Assembly: GCF_014843005.1 (NCBI RefSeq)
Contig: NZ_JACYXM010000004.1
Location: 188,530 to 252,529, forward strand
Direction: 5' to 3'
DNA length: 64,000 nt
From: Rhodanobacter sp. DHG33
GTDB taxonomy: Bacteria; Pseudomonadota; Gammaproteobacteria; Xanthomonadales; Rhodanobacteraceae
In this document: positions 52,112 through 63,856 of the stretch, in pieces
Position numbering within the stretch: the stretch's first letter is position 1
How the letters are laid out: the number at the start of each line of letters is the position of its first letter
The notes under the pieces: model-generated
The model's database searches: none
Seen by the model: the letters and a program-made list of their open reading frames with translations, nothing else
What the model was told of the DNA's origin: nothing
Position numbers and translations under genes: made by a program

Positions 52112-52225
52112 CCTTCTCCCTCCGGGAGAAGGTGCCCGGCAGGGCGGATGAGGGTTCGGACTCATATCAGCGCCTCAGTGCGCTTCAGTAAGTACCGAGC
52201 CCTCACCCTCTCCCGACGGGAAAAG
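52112..52225. repeat. Inverted intergenic repeat pair between lspA and ileS
   Basis: Hairpin CCTTCTCCC-TCC-GGGAGAAGG (52112-52132) is followed by GGCGGATGAGGGTTCGG and then, inverted and diverged, CCGAGCCCTCACC with TCCCGACGGGA (52195-52220). The segment resembles the CTTCTCCC-GGGAGAAGGT...GGATGAGGG intergenic repeats common in proteobacteria. It separates two genes of the same operon. Confidence 0.6.
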
Positions 52226-52239
52226 GGCTTCACTAAGCG

Positions 52240-55101
<2,862 letters not shown>

Positions 55102-55281
55102 CGCTTCGGGTGCCTCTTCAGTCCCGCCCCGAAGCCGCCCGGCCCGGAGCGCTGTTGTACCGCCCACCGCGCGCGGCGGCAGGCGCTCGCGCTGCGGGCG
55201 GATGCCTTCAAATAATAATGATCGCCGCGACGGCGCTGGCGCGCCCGCGGACGGAATGCGGCAGGTTGGGCTTGCGGTTGC

Positions 55282-56235
55282 TCATGCGCGGGCCAGTACC
55301 GGATTCATGCCCAGGATCTGCCGGGCCGAATGCGCATCATGATTCATCTGCGCCTTCAGCGCATCCAGGCCGTCGAATTTCTGCTCGTCGCGCAGCTTGG
55401 CGACGAACTCCACCGCCATGCGCCGCCCGTAGAGGTCGCCCTCGAAATCGAACAGGTGGGTCTCCAGCAGCGGCCGGCTGACCTGGTTCACCGTGGGGCG
55501 CACGCCCAGACTGGCCACGCCCGGCCAGCTGCACTCGCCCTCGCCCAGCCCGACGCGCACGGCGAAGATGCCTTGCACCGGGCTGATCCGCTCGCGCAGA
55601 TGCACGTTGGCGGTGGGGAAGCCCAGCGTGCGGCCGAGCTGGTTGCCGTATTCCACCTTGCCTTCGATCACGAACGGACGGCCGAGCAAGGGGGTGGCGG
55701 CGGCAAAATTGCCCGCGCCCAGCAACTGGCGCACGCGGCTGGCGGAGACACGGGCGCCATCCAACAGGATCGACGGCATCACGCAGCCCGCGAAGCCGGC
55801 CTTTTCGCCCAGTTCGCGCAGCAGGGCCACGTCGCCTTCGCGCTTGTGTCCGAAGCGGAAGTCCGCGCCCACCCACACTTCTTTGGCGGCCAGGCGCTCG
55901 ACCAGGATGCGCTGCACGAAGTCCCGGGCGGACATCGCCGCCAGTTCGGCATTGAAGCGCAGCATGTGCACCTGCTCGAAACCCGCCGCCGCAAAGCCGA
56001 GCAGCTTTTCGCGCACGCTGGAAAGGCGGGGCAGCGGCTCGGCCGAGAAGTAGGTCCGTGGCAGCGGTTCGAACGTCACCACGGCCGCCGCGCAGCCCAG
56101 GGAGCGGGCACGGCGCTGCACTTGCGCAAACAGGGCCTGGTGGCCCCGATGCAGGCCGTCGAACGCACCGATCGCCACCACGCTGCCGTTGGGCGCCAGG
56201 CAGGAGCCTGCGATATCGCGGGAAAGTTTCGTCAT
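55282..56235 (-). CDS. ribF: Bifunctional riboflavin kinase/FMN adenylyltransferase
   Basis: A 317-residue enzyme making FMN and FAD from riboflavin. The N-terminal adenylyltransferase has VAIGAFDGLHRGHQAL (nucleotidyl transferase HxGH-type) and FEPLPRTYF; the kinase domain (from ~185) has GNQLGRTLGFPTANVHL and the ATP/riboflavin site residues. It supplies FMN and FAD for enzymes such as LldD and the monooxygenase here. It follows murJ and precedes ileS in a conserved order. Confidence 0.96.
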   Translation of the reverse strand: MTKLSRDIAGSCLAPNGSVVAIGAFDGLHRGHQALFAQVQRRARSLGCAAAVVTFEPLPRTYFSAEPLPRLSSVREKLLGFAAAGFEQVHMLRFNAELAAMSARDFVQRILVERLAAKEVWVGADFRFGHKREGDVALLRELGEKAGFAGCVMPSILLDGARVSASRVRQLLGAGNFAAATPLLGRPFVIEGKVEYGNQLGRTLGFPTANVHLRERISPVQGIFAVRVGLGEGECSWPGVASLGVRPTVNQVSRPLLETHLFDFEGDLYGRRMAVEFVAKLRDEQKFDGLDALKAQMNHDAHSARQILGMNPVLARA

Positions 56236-56365
56236 CGCGGCAGTATATCGGGCCGCTCCCGGTCACGCCCCGATGGCGCATGACTTTTGTGAAGAGTGCA
56301 GCTATGGAGGCCTGCCTCCTGATCTTCGCGACCAGGGAGGATCGCCTCCATGAAGCAGACCGCCC

Positions 56366-57973
56366 TCACACGGCCCGCAGATCCCGCATCCTCAAGCCGG
56401 CCGCAAACAGCGTCGCCACGTACGCCACCCCGCCCGCCGCCACCAGCACGCCGAGACGCCAGACGCGGGTGAAGGTGGCGACATGGTCCCAGTCCGGCCA
56501 GAGCCAGCGACCCGCCGCCAGCACCAGCACCATCGCCGCGCAGGCCAGCGCCAGCCGCGTCCAGTGGCGCAGCCAGCCCGGCTGGCGCCGGTAGACGCCG
56601 GTGCGCCTCAGCCAGTGCCACAGCAGCACGAAGTTGAGATAGCTGGACAGCGAGCTGGCGATGCCCAGCGCCAGGTGCAGCCCCGGCACCTGCGCGATGC
56701 CGGCCATCCAGCCGGCCTGCCGCGCCGCCGGCGTCGCCCACATCTCGAACAGCATCACGATGAACACGCCGTTGAACAGCATGTTCGTCACCATCGCCGC
56801 CACGCCGGCGCGCACCGGGGTCCGGGTGTCCTGCCGCGCATAGAACGCGGGCAGCAGCACCTTCACCAGCGCGAAGGCCGGCAGGCCGCAGGACAGCGCG
56901 AGGATGGACAGCGTGGACATCTGCGTGTCGAACGCATTGAAGCGCCCATGCTGGAACAGCGTGCTGATGATGGGCCCGCTCAGCAGCAGCAGCGCGCACA
57001 TCGCCGGCACCGAGATCAGCAGGGTGAGGCGGAGGCCCCAGTCCAGCGCGCGCGAAAAACCCTCGCGATCCGTGTTCACGTGATGGCGCGACAGCGACGG
57101 CAGCACCACCGAACCCAGCGCCACGCCGAACACGCCCAGCGGCAGTTCGAGGAAACGGGTAGACAGCGATAGCCAGCTCTGCGAGCCGGTGATCAGCAGC
57201 GAGGCGATCACCGTGTCCAGCAGCAGGTTGATCTGCGCCACCGAGGAGCCGAATAGCGTAGGCACCATCAGCTTGAGGATGCGCCGCACTTCAGGGTGGC
57301 GCCAGCCCCAGCGCGGCGACACCAGCAGGTCGAGCCTGCGCAGCGACGGCAATAGGAACAGCAACTGCAGGATGCCCGCCGCCAGCACCGCCCAGCCCAT
57401 CGCCATGATCGGCACCGCCAGCCGCTTCGACAGCCATAGCGCGCCCGCGATCATGCAGACGTTGAGGATCACCGGCGCCAGCGCCGGCAACGCGAAGCGA
57501 TGGAAACTGTTGAGCACGCCCCCGGCAAGTGCGGTCAGCGACACGAAGAACAGGAACGGGAACGTCAGTCGCAGCAAATCGATCGTGAGGTCGAACTTGT
57601 GCGGCTGGTTCAACGCGCCCGGCTCGAACAGCGTCGCCACCTGCGGCGCGAAGATCAGCCCCAGCGCGGTCACCAGCAGCACCACCGCGCCCAGCGTGCC
57701 CGAGACGCGCGCCATCAGCGCCTTCAGGTCCTCGTGCGTGCCCTTCTCCTTCACCTCGGTGAACACCGGCACGAACGCCGTGGAGAACGAGCCCTCGGCG
57801 AACAACCGGCGCATGAAGTTGGGAATGCGGAACGCCACCCAGAACGCGTCGGTGACGGCATTGGCGCCGAACACCACGTTGAGCGACATGTCCCGGACCA
57901 GGCCGAGCACGCGCGATATCATCGTCATGCTGCTGAACGAGAGCAGCCCGCGGAACATGCTGGGGGACTTCAT
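56366..57973 (-). CDS. murJ: MurJ, lipid II flippase
   Basis: A 535-residue membrane protein of the MOP exporter superfamily with 14 expected helices, which moves lipid II across the inner membrane for peptidoglycan synthesis. Conserved features: LLSFSSMTMISRVLGLVRD, ANAVTDAFWVAFRIPNFMRR, FAEGSFSTAFVPVFTEV, and GVFGVALGSVVLPSLSRH. ATG 57973 (MKSPSMFRG) is the best start; the in-frame ATG at 58012 would add non-conserved residues. The 130 bases between it and ribF are featureless. Confidence 0.96.
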   Translation of the reverse strand: MKSPSMFRGLLSFSSMTMISRVLGLVRDMSLNVVFGANAVTDAFWVAFRIPNFMRRLFAEGSFSTAFVPVFTEVKEKGTHEDLKALMARVSGTLGAVVLLVTALGLIFAPQVATLFEPGALNQPHKFDLTIDLLRLTFPFLFFVSLTALAGGVLNSFHRFALPALAPVILNVCMIAGALWLSKRLAVPIMAMGWAVLAAGILQLLFLLPSLRRLDLLVSPRWGWRHPEVRRILKLMVPTLFGSSVAQINLLLDTVIASLLITGSQSWLSLSTRFLELPLGVFGVALGSVVLPSLSRHHVNTDREGFSRALDWGLRLTLLISVPAMCALLLLSGPIISTLFQHGRFNAFDTQMSTLSILALSCGLPAFALVKVLLPAFYARQDTRTPVRAGVAAMVTNMLFNGVFIVMLFEMWATPAARQAGWMAGIAQVPGLHLALGIASSLSSYLNFVLLWHWLRRTGVYRRQPGWLRHWTRLALACAAMVLVLAAGRWLWPDWDHVATFTRVWRLGVLVAAGGVAYVATLFAAGLRMRDLRAV

Positions 57974-58094
57974 CCGGTAAGGAATCCTGGATAGTGCGGG
58001 CAATGGGCGCACAGTCTGCCAGCCGGCGCGGGCAAGATCACCGGCGGATCATGGCCGAATGCGGGCAATGTCGCCGCCCCGACCGCCTAAATGC

Positions 58095-58123
58095 TTGACG
58101 CGTGAGCGAATCACCCGCATAAT
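58095..58123 (+). promoter_or_regulatory. Sigma70 promoter of rpsT
   Basis: TTGACG (58095-58100) and CATAAT (58118-58123) are separated by 17 bases, 46 bases before the start codon. Confidence 0.75.
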
Positions 58124-58168
58124 TCGCCTCTTTCTCCAACCTGCAACCCGCGATTCGGGAGTTTTACC

Positions 58169-58432
58169 TTGGCCAACATCAAGTCCGCGAAGAAGCGTGC
58201 GCGCCAGTCCGAGCAGCGCCGCCTGCGCAACATCAGCGCCCGTTCCATGGTGCGCACCGCGCTGAAGAAGGTCGTCAAGGCCATCGAGTCCAAGGACAAG
58301 GCAGCCGCCGTGGAAGCCTTCGCCGCCGCTCAGCCGGTGATGGATCGCTACGCCTCGCGTGGCCTGATCCACAAGAACAAGGCCGCTCGCCACAAGAGCC
58401 GCCTGAACGCGAAGATCCGCGAACTGGCGTAA
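58169..58432 (+). CDS. rpsT: 30S ribosomal protein S20
   Basis: An 87-residue basic protein that binds 16S rRNA early in 30S assembly: [18 protein letters not shown] at the N-terminus, then [18 protein letters not shown]. The start codon is TTG, with GGGAG eight bases upstream. E. coli rpsT also begins with UUG, where the weak start takes part in autoregulation by S20, so the same control may act here. It stands divergent from murJ, as in E. coli where it also neighbours the ribF-ileS-lspA block. It is bounded by a promoter and a terminator as a single-gene unit. Confidence 0.97.
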   Translation: MANIKSAKKRARQSEQRRLRNISARSMVRTALKKVVKAIESKDKAAAVEAFAAAQPVMDRYASRGLIHKNKAARHKSRLNAKIRELA

Positions 58433-58454
58433 GCCACTCGCTTCGCGCGTCACG

Positions 58455-58483
58455 AAAAAAGCCGGCTGATGCCGGCTTTTTTT
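58455..58483. terminator. Terminator of rpsT
   Basis: Stem GCCGGC/GCCGGC (58461-58466, 58471-58476) with loop TGAT, preceded by six A and followed by seven T. It also lies downstream of the convergent sigma operon. Confidence 0.9.
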
Positions 58484-58583
58484 GCGTCCGTCGATTCTGC
58501 CGGCCGCCCATCGGTCGCCACTGGCGCGGGGCCAGGATCGCTTAAGGCGATCTCCCTGCCCGCACGCCCGAACTTATTGCGGG

Positions 58584-58907
58584 TCAGCGCGCATCCGCTT
58601 CGGCCATGCTCCACCAGCACGCCAGCAGCGACATGCCGGCCGCCGCCAGCAGCAGCGCAGCCGCCGGTGCCGACCATGCGCCATGCAGCCAGTCGTGCAG
58701 GCCGGCACCCAGCAAGGACGAATGCAGCAGGCTCAGCCCGCAACCCGCCGCTCCAACCAGAACGCCGCTCCACAACGGCCACGCGGCACGGCGGGGACGC
58801 GGCGGCAACTGCTGCATAAGCTTTTCGCTGAAGCCCGCATCGGGCACGGGGCCTTCGAAGCTCCGGCGCAGCAATGCCTCGATCTCGTCGTCATGCAGAT
58901 CGCTCAT
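58584..58907 (-). CDS. Small membrane protein, probable anti-sigma factor
   Basis: A 107-residue protein: a ~40-residue cytosolic N-terminus (MSDLHDDEIEALLRRSFEGP) followed by two to three hydrophobic segments (WPLWSGVLVGAAGCGLSLLH, and PAAALLLAAAGMSLLACWW). No zinc motif. It overlaps the sigma factor gene by four bases, and its layout (short cytosolic helix region plus membrane anchor) is that of an anti-sigma factor. That role is inferred from position alone. Confidence 0.65.
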   Translation of the reverse strand: MSDLHDDEIEALLRRSFEGPVPDAGFSEKLMQQLPPRPRRAAWPLWSGVLVGAAGCGLSLLHSSLLGAGLHDWLHGAWSAPAAALLLAAAGMSLLACWWSMAEADAR

Positions 58908-59479
58908 GATGTCCGCTCCTCACCAGTGGATTCTTGCCAGGCCGAAAGCCAGGCCTTGAGTTTCGCCTTGCCGCGCAGCGCATGGGTCTTCACCGTGCCC
59001 AGCGGCATCGCCAGCACATAGGAGGCCTCTTCGTGGCTGAGGCCAAGCTGCACGCAATGCAACAGTACCGCCTGCTCGGCGGCGGACAGGCGCCGCATCG
59101 CACGCTCGACGTCCAGCTGCAGGTCGACCGGCTGCGGCGCTGCCGGAAACCGTTCGAGTTCGCCCTCCCCGGCTTCGTCCGCGACCCACGCCCGCTTGCG
59201 CAATGCCTGCAGGAAACAGCTGTAGGCGATGCGGTAGAGCCAGGTGGAGAAACGCGACTCGCCGCGGAACTGGTCCAGCTTGCGCCACGCCAGCAGGAAG
59301 GTTTCCTGCGCCAGGTCGTCGGCCGTGGCCTCGTCGCCGTGCAGCAGTCGACGCAGCTGGGCGCGCACCATGCCCTGATGGCGGCGCAGCAGCTGCTCGA
59401 ACGCCCTGCGGTCCTGGTCCAGCAGGGCGCGCGCCACCAGGGCCTGGTCGACGCGCGCCTCGGCATCGCCGTCAGTCAT
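58904..59479 (-). CDS. ECF RNA polymerase sigma factor
   Basis: A 191-residue sigma70-type factor. Region 2 is RRAFEQLLRRHQGMVRAQLR, then DDLAQETFLLAWRKLDQFRG and FSTWLYRIAYSCFLQALRKR; region 4 is LSAAEQAVLLHCVQLGLSHE and ASYVLAMPLGTVKTHALRGK. No region 3, so ECF class. It is flanked by overlapping genes for a small membrane protein on each side, suggesting a three-gene operon controlled by its own product. The signal and regulon are unknown. Confidence 0.92.
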   Translation of the reverse strand: MTDGDAEARVDQALVARALLDQDRRAFEQLLRRHQGMVRAQLRRLLHGDEATADDLAQETFLLAWRKLDQFRGESRFSTWLYRIAYSCFLQALRKRAWVADEAGEGELERFPAAPQPVDLQLDVERAMRRLSAAEQAVLLHCVQLGLSHEEASYVLAMPLGTVKTHALRGKAKLKAWLSAWQESTGEERTS

Positions 59480-59840
59480 GCCGGCTTTCGCGCCGGTTCA
59501 ACCACCAGCTGGCGAGATAGCCCAGGCCGGTCATCAGGGGCAGCAGGCCCAGCCCCCACAGACTGCCGATGCTACGGCCGCTGTCGAGCTGACCCGGCAA
59601 CGCAAGCAGCATCCCCATCAACCCCAGGCCGATGCTGATCAGCACCAGCGCACGGCGCCGTTCGCAATAGGCCACCTGCGGTTCCACCAGCAGTTGCGGC
59701 GGCAACTCCACGCCCTTGTCGGCCAGTTGCATCAGGGTGCGGTAGCGCGCCTGCGTCTGCAGATAGCGGTAGCGCAGCAGGATCAGGACGATGAGGACCG
59801 GAGCCGACATCACTACGAAGGGAATGAAAAGGAATTCCAT
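59472..59840 (-). CDS. Membrane protein, DUF6249-like
   Basis: A 122-residue protein with one N-terminal helix (LFIPFVVMSAPVLIVLILLR), a short soluble part (YRTLMQLADKGVELPPQLLV), and two further helices (ALVLISIGLGLMGMLLALPG, and LWGLGLLPLMTGLGYLASWW). The RYRTLMQLADKG segment is typical of small membrane proteins encoded beside ECF sigma genes. First gene of the sigma operon (overlaps the sigma gene by eight bases). Function unknown. Confidence 0.75.
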   Translation of the reverse strand: MEFLFIPFVVMSAPVLIVLILLRYRYLQTQARYRTLMQLADKGVELPPQLLVEPQVAYCERRRALVLISIGLGLMGMLLALPGQLDSGRSIGSLWGLGLLPLMTGLGYLASWWLNRRESRHD

Positions 59841-59913
59841 GGGTTTGCTCCAGCAGGTGTATCGAGCCGTACGGCCTTGATGACGGGTGATTGAACGACG
59901 CGCTTTCCGGAAC

Positions 59914-61437
59914 TCAGTTCTTGGCGCCTTCGGCGGCTAGCAGATCAGCGATCTGTTCGGCCAGCAACCAGTGCTGCGAAAGCCCTTCGTTGCTGGTCAG
60001 GGCCACGGCCGCGCCGGTTTCCGAGATCATCTCCAGGTCCGCCGTGGTGCCTTCGATGCCGCCCTGGTGCCCGCGGATATGACGGCCGTGCGAGAGCCGC
60101 TCGTCGATGCCGGCGCCAATGGCACCGGGGCCGCCTTCATTCGGCACTTCGTCGTCGGACATCTTCGCCAGCGTCGCGGGCTTGAGCAGCTTGCCGCCGT
60201 GCAGGGCCGTGGCGAACCGCAACAGGTCGGCATTGGTGGAATAACCGCCGCCCGCGGGACTGCCCTTGTAGACGCCCAGCACCCAGTTGGCCTTCCACTT
60301 GCGGGAAAACGCCCCGTCGTCGTGGTAGTAGCCGACCGCCAGCCCGGGCACGATCTCGTCCTCGCTGTCGAAGCCGCTGGACGCCATGTGCGCGGGCTCG
60401 AAGATGTGATGCTGGATGTAGTCGAAATAGCTTTCGCCGGAGACGTTCTCGATGATGCGGCCAAGCAGGACGTAGCCGGCGTTGCTGTAGCTCAGCCCCT
60501 TGCCCGGCTCGCCCACTTTGGGCTGGCGGGCGATCAATCCCAGGTAGTCCGCCGGATTGACGTAACGCTGGGCGTGCTCGAAATAATCCGGCACCATGAA
60601 ATCGCCCAGGCCCGAGGTGTGGTGCAGCAGCTCCCACACGGTGATCTTCTTCGCCGTCGCCTGGTCGGGATACTCCGGCACCCGCTCCGCCAGCGTGTCG
60701 TCCCACGACAGCTTGCCGGCCTCGACCAGCTGCGCGATGGCGACCGCGGTGAACATCTTGCCGACCGAGCCGACATGGAACTTCGTCTGGTGATCGACCG
60801 GCACGTTGAAGCTGCGGTCGGCCAGGCCGCGGCATTCGTCGAACACGGTCTCGCCGCCATCGAGCACGGTCACGCAACCGGAGAAGTCGGACACGCTCAC
60901 CAGCCGGTCCAGCACGGCGTGTATCTGTTTTCCCAGCTCCGCGTGCGACACCGGCCCCTTGGGCCAGTCGGCAAAAAGCGGATTGTCCATCCCGACCAGG
61001 TGCACCTGCGCGAACTGGCCGGGATGCGCCGGGTCGGCGATCAGCCAGAACAGGCCGGCCTGCGCGTTGCGTCGTCCCTTGACGGCGACTTCGAGCAGCC
61101 CCGGCTGGTGCGGGTCCGTGCGCACGTCGAACACGTCCACGCCGCCTTCGTCGCGCACGGCCGAAACCAGGCCGGCAATGAAGTCCGTCTTGTCGTCAGG
61201 GTCGACGGACGCCGACAGGATGCCGGGAGCCCACTGGCGGATCTGCGCCGGATTGTCGGCGTCGATATGCCGCACCAGCGTGGCGGCGAGCTTTCCGACC
61301 GGCGTGTCGGGCAGCGTGGGGTTCATGGCCGGGGTCGCCGCCATGGCCACGGGCATGCCTGCCGCGCAGGCCAGGGCGAAAGCCAGCAAACGCAGCCGCG
61401 TCCTGGGCGAACGGGCATGGATGGGGTGGTTCCTCAT
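59914..61437 (-). CDS. Secreted serine hydrolase, beta-lactamase-related
   Basis: A 507-residue exported enzyme. The signal peptide (RLRLLAFALACAAGMPVAMA) is followed by ~160 residues with no clear family match, then a class C beta-lactamase-like domain with HVGSVGKMF (Ser-x-x-Lys), YSNAGYVLL (Tyr-x-Asn) and HQGGIEGTT. Substrate unknown. The N-terminal domain may be a DUF3471-like or substrate-recognition module, which I cannot settle. ATG 61437 with AGGAG upstream. It is the second such hydrolase in the window but is not a close copy of the one at 11501. Confidence 0.85.
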   Translation of the reverse strand: MRNHPIHARSPRTRLRLLAFALACAAGMPVAMAATPAMNPTLPDTPVGKLAATLVRHIDADNPAQIRQWAPGILSASVDPDDKTDFIAGLVSAVRDEGGVDVFDVRTDPHQPGLLEVAVKGRRNAQAGLFWLIADPAHPGQFAQVHLVGMDNPLFADWPKGPVSHAELGKQIHAVLDRLVSVSDFSGCVTVLDGGETVFDECRGLADRSFNVPVDHQTKFHVGSVGKMFTAVAIAQLVEAGKLSWDDTLAERVPEYPDQATAKKITVWELLHHTSGLGDFMVPDYFEHAQRYVNPADYLGLIARQPKVGEPGKGLSYSNAGYVLLGRIIENVSGESYFDYIQHHIFEPAHMASSGFDSEDEIVPGLAVGYYHDDGAFSRKWKANWVLGVYKGSPAGGGYSTNADLLRFATALHGGKLLKPATLAKMSDDEVPNEGGPGAIGAGIDERLSHGRHIRGHQGGIEGTTADLEMISETGAAVALTSNEGLSQHWLLAEQIADLLAAEGAKN

Positions 61438-61580
61438 TGCGCTCTCCTGATCGTGTCCAGTCCGCACAAGCGCGGATGTCGAAGGCTTGGATGCAACGAA
61501 CCATGCCGTTGGATTCAACCCGTCACTGGCGTCCGCAGCGGGGAATGGAATAATCGGCACGACCACCCGCCGGAGCCGAC

Positions 61581-62066
61581 ATGTCGCCATCCCTGATCCG
61601 CCCCATAGAGCCGCGCGACGACGCCGCGGTTGCAGCGATCATCCGCGCGGTGATGCCCGAGTTCGGCGCCGACGGCCCCGGCTTCGCGATCCACGATGCC
61701 GAGGTGGACAGCATGAGCGCGGCCTACGCGCAGCCCCGTTGCAGCTACTTCGTCGTCGAACGCGACGGCAGGGTGATCGGCGGCGGCGGCATCGCGCCGC
61801 TGGTGAACGGCGAGCCGGACGTGTGCGAGCTGCGCAAGATGTACTTCCTGCCGGAGGCGCGCGGCATCGGCGCCGGCGCCGCGATGATGCAGCGCTGCCT
61901 CGACGCGGCGCGCGCGCACGGTTTCCGCCGCTGCTACCTGGAGACGCTCACCGGCATGGACGCCGCGCAGGCGCTGTACGCGAAGTCCGGCTTCGTCCCG
62001 CTGTGCGCGCCGATGGGCGGCACCGGGCACTTCAGTTGCGACCGTTTCTTCATCCGCGAGCTTTGA
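61581..62066 (+). CDS. GNAT-family N-acetyltransferase
   Basis: A 161-residue acetyltransferase. The acetyl-CoA motif A is LRKMYFLPEARGIGAGAAMM, with the R/Q-x-x-G-x-G/A pattern RGIGAGA, preceded by FVVERDGRVIGGGGIAPL. Substrate (small amine, peptide or protein) not predictable. Starts at ATG 61581, divergent from the serine hydrolase, and ends eight bases before the next gene, so probably co-transcribed with it. Confidence 0.85.
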   Translation: MSPSLIRPIEPRDDAAVAAIIRAVMPEFGADGPGFAIHDAEVDSMSAAYAQPRCSYFVVERDGRVIGGGGIAPLVNGEPDVCELRKMYFLPEARGIGAGAAMMQRCLDAARAHGFRRCYLETLTGMDAAQALYAKSGFVPLCAPMGGTGHFSCDRFFIREL

Positions 62067-62074
62067 GGTGCGCC

Positions 62075-62677
62075 ATGACGAGCCACGATCCGCGCATCGA
62101 CGCCTACATCGCCAAGTCCGCCGAGTTCGCCCGCCCCATCCTCGAATACCTGCGCGCCACGGTGCATTCGGCCTGTCCGGACGTCGAGGAGACGATCAAG
62201 TGGAGCATGCCGTTCTTTGTCTATCGCGGCGCCTCGCTGTGCATGATGGCCTCGTTCAAGCAGCACTGCGGCTTCGGCTTCTGGCTGAGCAGGCAGGTTA
62301 CCGGCGGCGATGCGGAAGACGGCATGGGCCAGTTCGGCAAGATCACCTCGACCAAGGATCTGCCTGCGAAGAAAACGCTGATCGCCCTGATCGGGAAAGC
62401 GATGGCGTTGAACGAGGCGGGCGTGAAATCGACGCGCGCCAAAACCGGCACCAAACCGCCGCCCACGCCGCCCGAGGATTTCATCGCCCTGCTCGCCCAG
62501 CGCAAGCACGCCGCCGCACGCAAGAGCTGGGAGGGTTTTCCGGATGGCTGCCGGCGCGAATACATTGCCTGGATCGCCGAGGCGAAAACCGACGCCACCC
62601 GCCAGAAGCGACTCGCCACTACGCTGGAGTGGCTGGCCGAAGGCAAGCGCCGCAACTGGAAATACGAAAAGAAATGA
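62075..62677 (+). CDS. DUF1801/YdeI-family protein
   Basis: A 200-residue protein with an N-terminal DUF1801 fold (residues ~20-120: ACPDVEETIKWSMPFFVYRG, KQHCGFGFWLSRQV) and a C-terminal YdeI/OmpD-associated region (KSWEGFPDGCRREYIAWIAE, then TLEWLAEGKRRNWKY). This pairing is common and annotated as YdeI-like; the molecular function is not known. Ribosome site GAGG nine bases before the ATG. Between two GNAT genes with short gaps (8 and 13 bases). Confidence 0.82.
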   Translation: MTSHDPRIDAYIAKSAEFARPILEYLRATVHSACPDVEETIKWSMPFFVYRGASLCMMASFKQHCGFGFWLSRQVTGGDAEDGMGQFGKITSTKDLPAKKTLIALIGKAMALNEAGVKSTRAKTGTKPPPTPPEDFIALLAQRKHAAARKSWEGFPDGCRREYIAWIAEAKTDATRQKRLATTLEWLAEGKRRNWKYEKK

Positions 62678-62690
62678 GGAACGCCATCCG

Positions 62691-63260
62691 ATGATCCGCG
62701 TTGCACACGAGGCAGACGCCAGCGCCATCCACGCGATCTACGCGCCGCACGTCACCGCAGGCATGGCCACGTTCGAAACCGCGCTGCCCGGCGCGGACGC
62801 AATGCGCGAACGCATACGTGCACGGCTGCCGAACTATCCCTGGCTGGTATGGGAGGAAGGCGGCGAAGTGCTGGCCTACGCCTATGCCTACCGCTTTCGC
62901 GAGCGCGCGGCCTACGACTGGATCGCCGAAACCTCGATCTACGTCGATGCCGCCGCACAAGGCCGCGGCATTGCGCGGCGACTCTACGGATGCCTGTTCG
63001 ATGTAATGCGCCTGCAGGGCCTCACGCAGGCCGTGGGCGTCATCACCCTGCCCGGCACCGCCAGCGTAGCCCTGCACGAGGCGATGGGTTTCGCACCCGC
63101 CGGCGTGTGGCGACAGAGCGGCTGGAAGCTGGGGCAATGGTGGGACGTGGGCGTGTGGCAGAAAGAGCTTCAGCCGGCGCCCGTGCCGCCGCCACCCGTC
63201 ACGCCGTTCGCCGCCCTGGCGTCGACGACCGCTCTCGGGCAGATCTTAGGCCACGCCTGA
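62691..63260 (+). CDS. GNAT N-acetyltransferase, phosphinothricin acetyltransferase-like
   Basis: A 189-residue acetyltransferase resembling Pat/YncA proteins: IRVAHEADASAIHAIYAPHV, the CoA loop YVDAAAQGRGIARRLYGCLF, and the C-terminal GFAPAGVWRQSGWKLGQWWD. Such enzymes acetylate phosphinothricin, methionine sulfone or related amino acids; the native substrate is uncertain. Third gene of the cluster; it ends at a hairpin shared with the convergent rcnB-like gene. Confidence 0.87.
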   Translation: MIRVAHEADASAIHAIYAPHVTAGMATFETALPGADAMRERIRARLPNYPWLVWEEGGEVLAYAYAYRFRERAAYDWIAETSIYVDAAAQGRGIARRLYGCLFDVMRLQGLTQAVGVITLPGTASVALHEAMGFAPAGVWRQSGWKLGQWWDVGVWQKELQPAPVPPPPVTPFAALASTTALGQILGHA

Positions 63261-63262
63261 GC

Positions 63263-63300
63263 GATTCCCTGCCGAAGCCAACAGGCCTCGGCAGGGAATC
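63263..63300. terminator. Hairpin between convergent genes
   Basis: A perfect 13-base stem GATTCCCTGCCGA/TCGGCAGGGAATC with a 12-base loop lies between the ends of the GNAT and RcnB-like genes. No T run on either strand, so it may stop transcripts only weakly or protect 3' ends. Confidence 0.55.
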
Positions 63301-63308
63301 CGTACACA

Positions 63309-63647
63309 TCAATTGCCGGATGCGGCGGCCGCGATGATGCTGGCGATCACGCCCGTGGTGACCGCCACCAGCAGGAAATCGCCATTGTCGCTGCGAACCC
63401 AGTGGTAGCCGCGCGGCGGCGGACGCAGATGGTCCCTGTGCCAGTCGGACACCACGTACTGCTGCCCGCGATAGGACTGCGGCAGACGGCCGCCCTTCTT
63501 GTACCAGCCTTCGTGGCGCCCTTGGTCATGCATGCCGTGATACTGCGGGTGACCATGATCCGGGCCCGGCCCGTACTGTTGCGCGAACGCTGCGCCGGTC
63601 GAAGCCAGCAGAGAACCACTCAACACGATTGCAATCAACTTTTTCAT
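63309..63647 (-). CDS. RcnB-family periplasmic protein
   Basis: A 112-residue exported protein with a signal peptide (MKKLIAIVLSGSLLASTGAAFA), a Gly/His/Tyr-rich mid part, the RcnB-type segment VSDWHRDHLRPPPRGYHWVR, and a hydrophobic end (FLLVAVTTGVIASIIAAAAS). E. coli RcnB modulates nickel and cobalt export, but most homologues, including this short form, are of unknown role, and no rcnA pump is adjacent. ATG 63647 gives the signal peptide, with GAGG upstream. Confidence 0.82.
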   Translation of the reverse strand: MKKLIAIVLSGSLLASTGAAFAQQYGPGPDHGHPQYHGMHDQGRHEGWYKKGGRLPQSYRGQQYVVSDWHRDHLRPPPRGYHWVRSDNGDFLLVAVTTGVIASIIAAAASGN

Positions 63648-63856
63648 CGAAACCTCCTCGGTTGGATTTGCCAGCACACCGTGCCCTGACGTGCCCGTCC
63701 CCCCCTGTCCCGATACAAGCCTTATCGCGACGGTGCAACCATCCACCGGACACCCTCAACCCAACGTGAATTCCCCGCAGCGCGCCATCCGCCCCGCCTG
63801 CGCCGGAGAATGACGCTGCTAAAATGCCCATTTCGACATCCACGGAATTTCCCGAC

